Shown here: positions 1-9,500 of the stretch, one piece after another
How positions within the stretch are numbered: position 1 is the stretch's first letter
Layout of the letters: each line of letters starts with the position of its first letter
Assembly: GCA_002633005.1 (NCBI GenBank)
Contig: NMRA01000490.1
Location: 106,170-170,169, forward strand
DNA: 64,000 bases
Source of the DNA: Phoronis australis
Taxonomy: Eukaryota > Phoronida > Phoronidae
Direction of reading: 5' to 3'
Notes under the pieces: generated by a model
Told to the model about the DNA's origin: nothing
Databases searched by the model: none
The model's input: only the letters and a program-made list of their open reading frames with translations
Made by a program: the position numbers and the translations under genes

Positions 1-437
1 AAAATGTTAAGAACCCAGCGTATCGCATTTGTCTGCGGATTTTTCCTTTGGCCTTCTAGATCCTACTAGTGCCTGGGACAAACAGATACATTGCATAAAC
101 AAACCCTGGATCATGTTTTGTGTCCCGTCGGAAGAAAATTTAAATTCGAAAACATCTTCTGAAAACGCACAAAAAAGTGTATTAGTAAAATCTACTGATT
201 TTTAAGTGGTTTTAAAAAACAATCGGTAAACTCACCGATTTTTGTCTCATTACTTTGATACGTGTTTCTCTCGAGAGGTTAGTACCTAACGTGAAGACGA
301 GCACTCCAAATTGGAACGCTAAGTCCCGCGTGGTTGCGCTGCACGCGAAACAAGATGGCGGACGAACTTTGGAGCCTGACGACAATAGGTAACCGGACTA
401 TAGTATGATTGCACCATGATTGCACAGTGGAGCAGTC
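1..437. other. AT-rich non-coding, no gene recognised
   Basis: No coding pattern, RNA gene or terminal repeat was recognised. Short open frames overlap on both strands and look like chance. Confidence 0.5.
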
Positions 438-513
438 GACGGAAACGGAGTCGTAGTGCGCAGCGCCACTGCCGGTCGCCTGGGATATCGCGGGAGAGCT
501 TATATACTTAGCC
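438..513 (-). repeat. Dispersed repeat, inverted partner of 12813-12886
   Basis: The stretch reads, in reverse complement, almost identically to 12813-12886: about 48 bases match without a visible difference and the rest differ by short indels. The shared part contains GGCAGTGGCGCTGCGCACTA. Similarity ends abruptly on both sides, so this is a fragment of a dispersed family and not a local duplication. The family is not recognised. Confidence 0.75.
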
Positions 514-729
514 ATAGTTCCGTTACGAATGCGCCGTGTTTCGAATTTGACTCACTTGAAATTGGATCTGAGCCCTTGAATTCGACACCCACACACAAGT
601 GGTGAAGCCAGAGTGGCGCTGCACACAGCTGCCACACATCTAAGGTAAATCAGACAACTTCGGAGAACTCTGATCACAGCCACGCACAATAAGAATAACG
701 ACTACGTCATAATAACGCGTGCACGAGCA

Positions 730-1818
730 ATTAATTTTTGTGATATCGTTCAGATGATGATGACCTCCTCCAAACTATGGAAGCAGGCACTCAAACCGAT
801 GCTGTGGTGCTGGACTTCTCCAAAGTCTTTGATAAGGTATCCCATCCTAGACTCTTGGAGAAGATCAGATACTGCGGTATAAGGGGTCTCACCCACAATT
901 GGATCCAGTCATTTCTAGCCCATAGAACAGAGAGTCATTGTCGATGGTGAGTTCTCAAATTCATCCCCAGTCCAACGAGGAGTGCCCCAGGGCTCTGTCC
1001 TTGGCCCTGCACTCTTCATACTCTACATAAACGACCTTCCTGACACCATTCTTTCTAATGTCCATCTTTTTGTTGATGTTGCATTGGTTCCCCCCACGAT
1101 TGCCAAATTCTTCAACAAGACTTAGACTCCCTAGCCTCCTGGGAAAACTCCTGTAAAATGAACTTTAATATCTCCGAATGCAATATTCTTCGTATCCACA
1201 GAAAACGTTCCCCCAATTACAGCCTACACAACGCTTCACTCAAATGCATTAATAAAGCCCCAAACCTCGGGAAACACTCATCATATAGACACAGTCACCT
1301 CAAAGGCAAACAAAACTCTTGGCTTCATTAAACAAAATCTCAAATATGCTCCTCAAAAAAGAAAAGCCCTTGCCTACCTTCACTTGTTAGACCCGGCAAA
1401 ACTAGAATAGTCCTCCTCCGTCTGGGACACATCCACTCGTACAAACATTGAAAAAATAGAAAAAGCGTAGAGCAGCCAGGTTTGTTCTAAATGACCACTC
1501 AAGGTACTCCTCCATTTCGTCCATGCTCAAAACACACTGGCAATTGGCCCACCCTCCAGGAAGGACGAGCTCAGAAGAAACTATCGCATCTGTACAAGAC
1601 CATACAATACATAACCTGGTTGCTATTCCTCACTCATACCTTCCACTCCTACAGACCTCGAGATCACAAAACTCCCACTCTCATACATTTGAGAGATTAT
1701 ACATCCGCACCGCATACTATGCAAACTCTTTCTATCCAACAACCATTCTACTCTGGAATAGACTACCACAATTCGCCATCTCATCAGAAACAATAGAAAT
1801 ATTCACAAGTCAATCTTG
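730..1818 (+). pseudogene. Broken LINE (jockey/CR1-like) reverse transcriptase and C-terminus
   Basis: This is the 3' half of a non-LTR retrotransposon ORF2. Around 804-840 it reads VVLDFSKVFDKVSHPRL, the motif A region of LINE reverse transcriptases. Around 968-1050 it reads RGVPQGSVLGPALFILYIND, the motif B region. The catalytic F-x-D-D of motif C reads FVDV at about 1067-1080, so the second aspartate is lost. Several stops and frameshifts follow. From 1470 to 1818 there is the usual LINE C-terminal tail (RRAARFVLND, then WNRLPQF), split between two frames. The 5' part, endonuclease and poly-A tail are not visible. It is a dead 5'-truncated copy. The assignment to the jockey/CR1 group rests on general resemblance only. 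Confidence 0.88.
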
Positions 1819-2040
1819 AACATCAATCTTACACAGTAATCAATAAGACCTGTTTTATCTTGGCACTAACCAGCACTTCGTTTTATCGTTATTTTTCACA
1901 GTTATGTGCACCTCAGTTTTATACTAACAATGTGCACAAGTAAGAATCGATATCACGATCGTTTGTTGTATTTGGGAAGAAGATGATTGCTTCTCTGAAG
2001 CAAAATTTACTAAAAATTTAGTATGATGGTAATTAAATAA

Positions 2041-2365
2041 GTAGTATAGTAAGTAGTTTAGGAGGCACGTTTGGGAGGCTCCTCGGTCAAGGGTCATAAA
2101 TCTGAAAGGAAAGGTCAAAGGTCACGTGTGATGGATGCCACTGGAAGGGACATCATCCGCCTACCAGACGGAAGTGTCAATGACGTCACACCTCACTACA
2201 TAATAGGTTAAATTGGACCCGTTAGAGAGGCACTTTGTCCGATCCAAGGTCAATGTCATGCGTGTAACTGGGAAATGTTATTAAACCAGAACGAAGATGA
2301 GGTCGAATTGAAAATCACGTGACTGCTGACGTGATCAGGTAGGTGAGGCGTGGTACCGTCCACCA
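2041..2365 (+). repeat. Left terminal inverted repeat of the polymerase element
   Basis: Matches 4526-4810 in reverse complement over nearly its whole length with scattered substitutions and indels. Conserved blocks include GTTTGGGAGGCTCCTC, AAAGGAAAGGTCAAAGGTCA, TGTCAATGACGTCACACCTC and AAAATCACGTGACTGCTGAC. Confidence 0.88.
2112..2188 (+). promoter_or_regulatory. DR1, E-box and CRE-like motifs in left TIR
   Basis: AGGTCAAAGGTCA (2112-2124) is a perfect direct repeat with one-base spacing, the consensus for RXR/HNF4/COUP-type nuclear receptors. It overlaps CACGTG (2123-2128), a canonical E-box. TGACGTCA (2181-2188) is a full palindromic CRE. All three recur in the right TIR. Motif matches are seen directly; binding is inference. 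Confidence 0.5.
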
Positions 2366-2650
2366 CACAAAACTCCTGTTTTGTAATACTTTAACACTGA
2401 CCGAGCATGTGCTGTTATTTGCGATGACGTTATACTAACCGGTTTAGACCGCTTTCTCGTTCGTATACTTAAAAGTTTGCGTTTTCTATTGCAGTGCATC
2501 AAAGCGTTTGTAGAAGTGGATGAGATCACCCGAAAAGAACAAGTTATCTGAGGTTAGTGACTACACAATGGCATGCAACATAACTCGCTTGCTATTCAAC
2601 CGCCAATGGGACGGTAGAAATTACAGAATAAACAACGAGGCAGGAAAAAA

Positions 2651-4113
2651 TGTAGAGATAAAGTAAACCGCTTACTGCTTCAGTTAGAGCGGTATGAAAG
2701 AAAGGACCTTTCCACACAAATGTATATAAGGGTTAAGACATACATCGACGTGTGCGAAAATTATTGCAACCACCACGAGTTGGACGCTTTCTTCTTTCTG
2801 ACACTAGAAGAGGACGTGACGAAAGTGATTAAAACAATAGAAGATGAGCAGTGACGACACTATTGGACTTTACGCAACTGTCCAGAGGCTATGAACATCA
2901 TGTACAAACATGTGACCGATTCACAATTGAGTTGGTTGGCGATCCGTTGTCTTAATATTACGTGCAGATGCCTCTTGCTATACACTCAGGTCAACGTTTT
3001 GCCCAGAAGGCTATGGAGATGCGTTACACAATTTTTACAATAATGTGACTATTATGTAACTAATCGTCATCTGACTGGTTTTTTTGAACGAGAAATGAGC
3101 GCGGACCATGTTTACAACGACCTCATAGACAGTGACTACGAGAGATTGGACATCCTTTTACAAAAAAAGTCGGAGGTAGTGGAAACTAACCTCCGAGAGA
3201 GAACACAAGATCATGAGCGTTTCTGCGGTCAGTAGTGTTGCAGGTTTGAAAATCCGCAGTTTTGTATGATTCAACATCTTGTGGTCATTAGTGACCAGGT
3301 ATACCACCTACTTAGAGAGAAGTTTGGGTGGGTCTTTGAAGAAATTCAAGAAATGGTTCGTGGGGTTGTAGCAGACAACGCCGAGGAGGATGACGTTAAC
3401 AAAGACGGGAAAACCAAAGATTAAACCTCCTTGTCACTTCCTGCAAGACCTGGCCGCCGAGTTTGATCGTTACCTCAAACAGATGCCGACGGTTGGTTTC
3501 AACTTGGGAAATTACGACCTGAATACGATGAAGAAGCGGTTTTTCCAATACTTTGATCAATGCAAGATTTGAGGTTCATGATCAAGCGCAACAATAACTT
3601 TGTGAGCTTAACAACAGATCAATTTAAATTTCTCGACATTGTCGATTACTTGGCCCCTGGTTATAGCTATGCAAAATTTTTGAAGGCGTACGAGACGACT
3701 GAGGAGAAAGGTTTCTTTCCCTACGAGTACGTGGATAAGTTGGGTAAACTAGAGGAAACGACTCTACCAGCGGCTTTTTACAGCACTTTGAAAGGGGAGG
3801 CGATAAGCGACAACGATTATGCCCTCTGTCCGAAGGCATGGAAAGCCTGATAAGAATGAAGGTGGATAAATGCGGTGTTCCTACAGTTTCTTGTGGTAGT
3901 GGATGTGTTCACGACATGAATGAAATCGACAAGGCGAGGTACCTCAAAGTGTTGCAGACCACGAAGAGTAGCTCGGCCCTCAACGAAGGATTTTGGTTAG
4001 GCAGCGATAACACAATGTATACCTATCTGCAAGAGAGGTGCGCATTCACGTACGTTCATCCCAAAAGACCAGAGTTCGACGACGGCTTAACCACTGGACC
4101 ATTGAACATTTAA
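2651..4113 (+). pseudogene. Decayed family-B DNA polymerase (DNA_pol_B_2), N-terminal/exonuclease part
   Basis: Coding remains lie in several frames on the plus strand: 2651-2854, 3095-3235, about 3390-3572, 3560-3850 and 3838-4113. The segment near 3500-3525 reads VGFNLGNYDLN, resembling the Exo II motif (N-x-x-Y-D) of protein-primed B polymerases. The frame at 3560-3850 continues with FLDIVDYLAPG and KGFFPYEYV, typical of the exonuclease region in Polinton and related viral polymerases. The final frame ends in a stop at 4111-4113, and no palm motif (SLYP, YxDTDS) is visible before the right TIR. Stops and frame changes between segments show it is not functional as read; introns could explain some junctions but not the missing palm. 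It was not reconstructed. Confidence 0.75.
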
Positions 4114-4525
4114 TTTGATACTTTTAATTATTTAATGATGTCTGAACGTCTTGATGATTTTTGTAGTGTATTCGAATTTGCTTTGTCATTAATACACGTT
4201 TAAACAATATTAATTTTATGTTCCACTTTAGGTGGTCACGTCTTATTATTAGTATTATTAGTTTAGTACCATTGGTACCTGGGTTAGACTATGCGACATC
4301 TGTTGTCGAGTTGGGTGGTTATCCCCTTATCATTCATAGCTTAATATACGCAACCTTTGTTGTTGAGAAATGAGAACAACATACAATGACGACATGGGAG
4401 TCACGCGAAATAATTGTAATCAACCTTTTGTTCTTATTCAGCAGCATAATCCCTATTTTGTTTCGACTCTCGATCAGTTGAACTATGCAAACACAATGTG
4501 TTTAATGTTATCTTTTATAACATCC

Positions 4526-4810
4526 GGGTGATGAACAGTACCACACCCTCGCGTCAGCAGTCACGTGATTTCCAATTTGACTTCATTTTCGTTCTGTCGG
4601 TTTCCCGACGTCTTACACGCATGACCTTGACCTTCGATCGAGGTGCCTCTCTAACCTATTACGTAATGAGGTGTGACGTCATTGACAGTTCCGCCTGGTA
4701 GGATGATGTCCCTTCCGGTTGCATCCACCACACGTGACCTTTGACCTTTCCTTTTGGATTTATGACTGAGGAGCCTCCCAAACGGGCTTCCTAAACCTCT
4801 TACTATTCTA
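4526..4810 (-). repeat. Right terminal inverted repeat of the polymerase element
   Basis: Reverse-complement partner of 2041-2365. The best conserved part is 4610-4800. Divergence between the arms is modest, with small indels such as an extra segment near 2210 in the left arm, so the element is old but still clearly paired. Confidence 0.88.
4622..4747 (-). promoter_or_regulatory. DR1, E-box, CRE and ERR-like motifs in right TIR
   Basis: TGACCTTTGACCT (4735-4747), CACGTG (4731-4736) and TGACGTCA (4674-4681) repeat the left-arm motifs. TGACCTTGA (4622-4630) is a perfect reverse-complement ERR/SF-1 site (TCAAGGTCA). The cluster lies about 0.7 kb upstream of the first visible coding exon of the archaemetzincin gene. 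Confidence 0.45.
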
Positions 4811-4820
4811 ATAAAATACT

Positions 4821-5466
4821 AACGACTTAAAACCAATTCCGATGATTTGGTGTGAAGAAGTCTGTGCAACCTTTCCTTTTGCGTTACGTACCCAAGTTTT
4901 AGGATGAGTATCCTGATTTCACTGATTGGCTAGTCGGGATACAGCAGTGTCTTTATCAGTTTGACAGTGAGAGCAATAGGAGAAAATTGGCAAACCTATG
5001 TTTACATAGTCTAGCCCTCACATTGTTTGCATTCATCTGATAAGTTCACGTAATTCAGCAATTATGTAGTAAAGCGAGCATGCGTGACGCTAACTATTTT
5101 CAAACTGCGTTCAACAAATGTTGTGAAGGTGTGTTTTGTATTGAATGTCATCACCAGAAAACTTGAAATTCAGAAAAATGGTTGACATTCACAGAAATTA
5201 GACTTAAATTTCACCTTCTGATTCCTTTCTGTGTAAGCTCTGACCGGTCGCTTACTACTACATCATTGTGTAACAACACAATACGCTTGTTCATCTAATT
5301 TAATTCAACGTGATAGTAGATCGGATTGTGATGTTGGAAATTTCTTGGTTTTAACAGTCCAGAGAAGTCGGTTGATAGAAGAATTGTCAAAAAAGAATTT
5401 GGCCAACAGGTGACGCTCTAGTCAGATTTGTTTCATTTTTGCTTTATTCTTGTAGATTGATTCACT
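4821..5466 (+). other. Upstream region and 5'-UTR acceptor of the archaemetzincin gene
   Basis: No coding signal. Just before the coding start, a pyrimidine-rich tract ends in TTCTTGTAG (about 5447-5455), a good 3' splice site. The coding exon probably begins at 5456 with an 11-base 5'-UTR before ATG at 5467. An upstream non-coding exon is therefore expected, but it was not located. Confidence 0.45.
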
Positions 5467-6736
5467 ATGCCAAAGGTAAAGAAAAAGAGTAAAGGTAAGT
5501 CCCAGCATGTGCCTTATGCAAAAGATTTCAAAGTACCCACAGCGGAGCAACAACGGCTCGCAATCTCGTCCAAAGGCAACCTCAATAAAGAACTAGAACC
5601 TGGGGAGCAGTTCTTTGAAAACATTCCGCAGCCTTCCTCAGTTGATGATTGGTTAGCCCAGTATAACGAGGAAGGGCAGACCTACGACCAGTTCCTGGAT
5701 GAATGTCCATGGTTGAGTAGACGACGACAAAAAGGCGTGAACAAACAAGATGATATTTGGAGACAAACAAACATCAAGGAGGAGTACAGAGGCTTTGTAT
5801 ATCTTTTGCCTCTGGGAGATTGTGACGAGAAGGATTTCGGTGAGAAAGAGTTGTGTGAATTCTTTGATAATCTTCAAGAGTATGGCCAGGAATTTCTGGG
5901 CTTACCTGTTAAAGTGTTGTCACTAATCAAACTGGAAGTGGATGGAAGTCGGGTATTCTGGGTTGAGAACGAGAACAACGAAACAACGCAACGAAGGAGT
6001 GGCCGCAAGAAAAAGTACCTATTGGAATCTCGATTCCATGGAAAAGATCAGTTTCAGTTAAAGGTGGACTGTTTGCTGAATCGACTGAAGAGGGCATTGC
6101 CTTCAGACGGCTTTTGTATGATTGCCCTGACCATGACTGAGCTGTATGAAGCACAGAGTGATCTCTTTGTAGCTGGAATGGCTGCTGGTAAGTATCAAGT
6201 GCATATGTGCAGGATCATTTGAGACACCTGTAAAAGTAATGTACTGCCATACTACTGGTGATCTCTCAATGAACTGAATGTTTTCTCAACTCATCAATGT
6301 AACTGACGTACTTTACGTTCCAGGAAATGACAGAGTTGCCGTGTTCAGCCTTCTGCGTTACAACCCTTGGCTGACATTTTCAAAGGAGAACTGGTTTGAC
6401 ATTAAGAGAACAACCTCAGTTGCACCAACCAGCCACCAGATGTCGTTGCTGTTGCTGAGAAGCTGCAAACTGTTGGTGCATGAAGTATGCCACCTACTGG
6501 GAATCGATCATTGTATTTTCTTTGCCTGCTGTATGAATGGAAGCGGACATCTAGAAGAAGATTATTTGCAGCCGATGTTTTTGTGTCCAGTTGACTTGAG
6601 AAAACTTCAGACTTTAGTGGGATTCTCCATTGTTGAGCGATATAATCGGATGCTTCGCTATTTCCTCAAACATAACTTCAAGCAGGAGGCCAACTGGATT
6701 GAAAGAAGGCTTGCTTTTATACAGGAAGATAGTTGA
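5467..6736 (+). CDS. AMZ: Archaemetzincin metalloprotease (AMZ1/AMZ2-like), two coding exons
   Basis: Predicted zinc-dependent peptidase of the archaemetzincin family (M54). Coding exon 1 runs 5467-6187. A GTAAGT donor at 6188 and a TTCCAG acceptor ending at 6323 bound a 136-bp phase-1 intron, and exon 2 runs 6324-6736. This gives 377 residues, close to the roughly 360 of human AMZ2. The catalytic core HEVCHLLGIDHC lies at residues 293-304 and fits HExxHxxGx3C. It is followed by CCMNGS and then CPVDLRKL. In the family the latter is normally CPICLRKL, whose two cysteines help hold a second zinc; here the second one is Asp331. The N-terminus is lysine-rich (MPKVKKKSKGK) with no signal peptide, consistent with a cytosolic or nuclear protein. 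The start ATG follows a splice-acceptor-like tract. AMZ1 and AMZ2 cannot be told apart from this alone. Confidence 0.93.
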
Positions 6737-8275
6737 TGGTGTATTTATTAATCAATTTATGACATGGGATGAGATATCCCGGATATTGCTCCGCCCTTCT
6801 AGTCCATTAACCCCTCCTCAGTGTATGTTTTGTCAGTACATGTTTGGATGATGCTTTACACCATATTACTTGCTGGCGACAACTCTTACTACATTCCCTC
6901 CCTTTTACAAGCGGCATCTATTAATGTGTCTTACTCATTCGCATTATGCTAGGCATATACTACACAGGCAATGGACTGTTGTGTGTGGCTTCTTTTGTTT
7001 CGGAGTTCAGAAACTGGGATGGGTGTCACTCATAACCTCTACCTGTTAATTGGTGGCAACATTCTTTGCAGACCATGTTAGACAATGCGGACTATAAAAC
7101 TAAGCCCATCATTGATAATTGAACTTTTTCATTGTTAGAACATCAAAAATATGTAAATTACAACAAAAGAAAAGTGAAATAATGTTCATTGCATCTACTG
7201 TTCCTTTGATGCTGATTTATTGGCGACCTCTATTGTGTAAACTGCCTGAGCAAACACAGTGGGGAGACTTGACTCATGTACACCACCACTTATCAAAGTG
7301 ATCATGATACTCCCAGAAAGCAGTGATACTTGAATGGGGGAGCTTCTCATGATAACAATTAACACATTAAGTAGGCCTACACAAGTTGCACAACTGGCCC
7401 CTGGATATCATTTCAACAACAACTGTACAGAGGGATGAGACCTACATGATGAAGCGAAAGGTGTTGTTTTGGATATTGACCAAATGCGTCATCCATACTG
7501 GTTTCTTGGATTAGTTAATGTTTAGTAAGTTGGATAGCTGGCGTGTGGTTTGCAGGAAATTACTGTAATGGATCTTTGACTGTACATGGCATGGCAGGAC
7601 CTATTGATATGGTGATCTCTATTTCAATCTCCCAGTTTTGCTCAAGACTTACCACATTCCAAGTCGAGGTATTTTGTTGGTTTTTTGAGTGACCTGAATG
7701 CTACTGACCTTTAATAAAAGAGATTTACGATTCTGATTGGATTTCATTTGCCACTGAACTTTGTGGCCTTTCGAAGAGAGAGTGCAAAAAATTATTTCAT
7801 TACCTAAATTTATGGAAAGTTCAAAATGAGCAATAACTACGATAATTGTTTCAAAACATCAAAAGTGGCAATTTGGGAGTTCAGCATCTAAAATGTCAAA
7901 TCCTGTATGGCAATTCAAGATGAAGTCGCCACCGGCCATTTGAGGCTTGCCAAATGAGATGCAGTGTGGAATCTTTCACTTAAGGCCCAACTTGAACTTG
8001 GTAAGCCTGTGCGGCCGGTTTAATATCTTAATTTCCTCTGGTCTTTCAAGTCACCTGACCAAGGACTTAATGTGCTTCAACACTAGTGATTTTAATTTTA
8101 CTCAATTGTTCTGAATAAGAAGTCTGTGTTATATGTTATTTTAAAGTAATTTTACCATCTCCAGTCTCAACCGATTATATTTATGCTATCTATAGTGTGA
8201 ACAACGTTATGCACGGTGTGCACGTACGATCCGATATCCACCTGTCGGTGTATTTTGACAAATATGTACAAAACG
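6737..8275 (+). other. Likely 3'-UTR and downstream of the archaemetzincin gene
   Basis: No further coding exon was seen after the stop at 6734-6736. The first good AATAAA on the plus strand is at 7713-7718 (TTAATAAAAGAG), so a 3'-UTR of about 1 kb is possible. 7265-7355 resembles 46335-46430 (see the entry there). The rest is unannotated. Confidence 0.35.
7265..7355 (+). repeat. Dispersed repeat shared with 46335-46430
   Basis: Both places read CACCACC(A/T)C(T/C)TATCA(A/G)AGTGATC, followed about 40 bases later by TGAATGGGGGAGC. A shorter related stretch lies at about 49250-49300 (ATCTGAATGGAGGAG). The family is unknown. Confidence 0.5.
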
Positions 8276-8735
8276 TTAGACTTTGGCTCAGTAAACGTAT
8301 ATGTTTTCGGAAAGTAGAAAGTCTGTAAAATTTGATTTTTGACTTTATACCAATTTGCTATTATTTGGATCACACGACTATGACCTTTTTAGGGGAATTG
8401 AGCAAAATAAGAATCATTATGATATCAATAACACGACCAAATTTCGTCCGATATAAATGTTTGAGATGAAACCTCAAAAACACTGTTAGTAACAGTTTTG
8501 TAAATTGTCAATTGTTTTTTTTTCGTTTTATGCAGTGTTTTATTTTTTTTTCAGGAAAATCGTAAAAATGGTTTTTGATAGCCCTAATGTAAAAGTTTAA
8601 ACTTATACAAACAAGTCTTAACAGCGTTTCAGTGGAGAAAAGAGCATAAAACATGGTTTCTGAAAGTTTCGTTTCCGATCCGTCATTTATGAGATATGAT
8701 TTTCCGAAGTTTGCCGAATTTGGCCATTTTTAGAG
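8276..8735 (+). repeat. Dispersed repeat family R1, copy A
   Basis: Aligns over about 450 bp with 39663-40105 in the same orientation, and with 51390-51850 and part of 46125-46330 in the opposite orientation. Shared anchors include GAAAGTAGAAAGTCTG, AAATTTGATTTTTGACTTT, TTTTTGATAGCCC and ATGATTTTCCGAAGT-like blocks. It has no coding capacity and no obvious TIRs. The class is unknown. Confidence 0.7.
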
Positions 8736-9500
8736 GGCTCCTACATAACTTTGGTAAAATGCTGTTTAAGATTTATAGCAGTTATTGGAAAAATGTGCAT
8801 AGCCTTTGTCCTTATCTTTACTGTATTAAAAGGATACTAAACTCTGTTTTGATGATTTCAACCAATCCTCGTTATGTCACCTGCTAATGCATCATTGGCG
8901 TCAATGTTGGCACAAGCAGGAATATACTCCCTATGTCATAGATTGGATATTATAGTTCTTGCTGGGTGGTCTTTTCTCACAGTTGCCGTGTAATTAGCTA
9001 AAAGCGAGAGAAAAGCGGGGGTCACGATTGCGCGTTTTGTAGATTTTGAAAGGAGTTTTCAGTGTTTCCTGTAAACTTTTGAGGATTTTATAGACGATTG
9101 GATGGGAAAGTCGATTTTTAGTGTCTATTATTAGGCCAAAATCGGGTTTGTATCCTTTTAACCTTAGAATTTTTTAAAAAGTGTAGACTGTCAGACCACA
9201 TACAAAGGAAGTGCGCTGAGCCTGTAATTTGGAAATACAGTCGAGAGTAGAGTAATCTTGGAAGTGCATGTGAACACTTAGATGAAGGCGATCGCTTCCC
9301 ATGTTACAGGAGATGAAGCAGTGCTAAGTAGGTTACCACTGAAATTTTATAATAAAACGTCAAACACAAACTTGCTGATGCTACAGATAACATCGCATCG
9401 CAAGCACGTTCAGTTATCTGCTTTATGTGGGGAACGCTCTCGCAAGACGTGTTGGAAAACAAAACTTTAAGTGCTCTAGATCACTCAAAGTCAAGGGAAG

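Larger units (their letters stand above)
2020..4820 (+). mobile_element. TIR element carrying a broken family-B DNA polymerase (Polinton/adintovirus-like)
   Basis: About 300-bp inverted repeats (2041-2365 and 4526-4810) flank a core with remains of a viral/organellar-type DNA polymerase B (DNA_pol_B_2 family). Polymerase B plus long TIRs is the hallmark of Polintons/Mavericks and their adintovirus relatives, but those are usually 15-20 kb and also encode integrase, protease, packaging ATPase and capsid. None of these is visible here, so this is an internally deleted derivative or a smaller polymerase-only element. The outer ends were placed at AGTATG (2020) and ATACT (4820), where TIR similarity fades. 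No target duplication is evident: the flanks are aaattt and aacgac. The ends may be off by tens of bases. Confidence 0.75.

Noticed and set aside
279-515. Frame with SQATGSGAAHYDSVSV, also found at 12.8 kb
   Set aside because: The shared peptide comes from a dispersed repeat present in both orientations, not from a gene family.
2020-4820. Complete Polinton or live virus insertion
   Set aside because: No capsid, integrase, ATPase or protease is visible, and the polymerase lacks its palm region and is broken in several frames.
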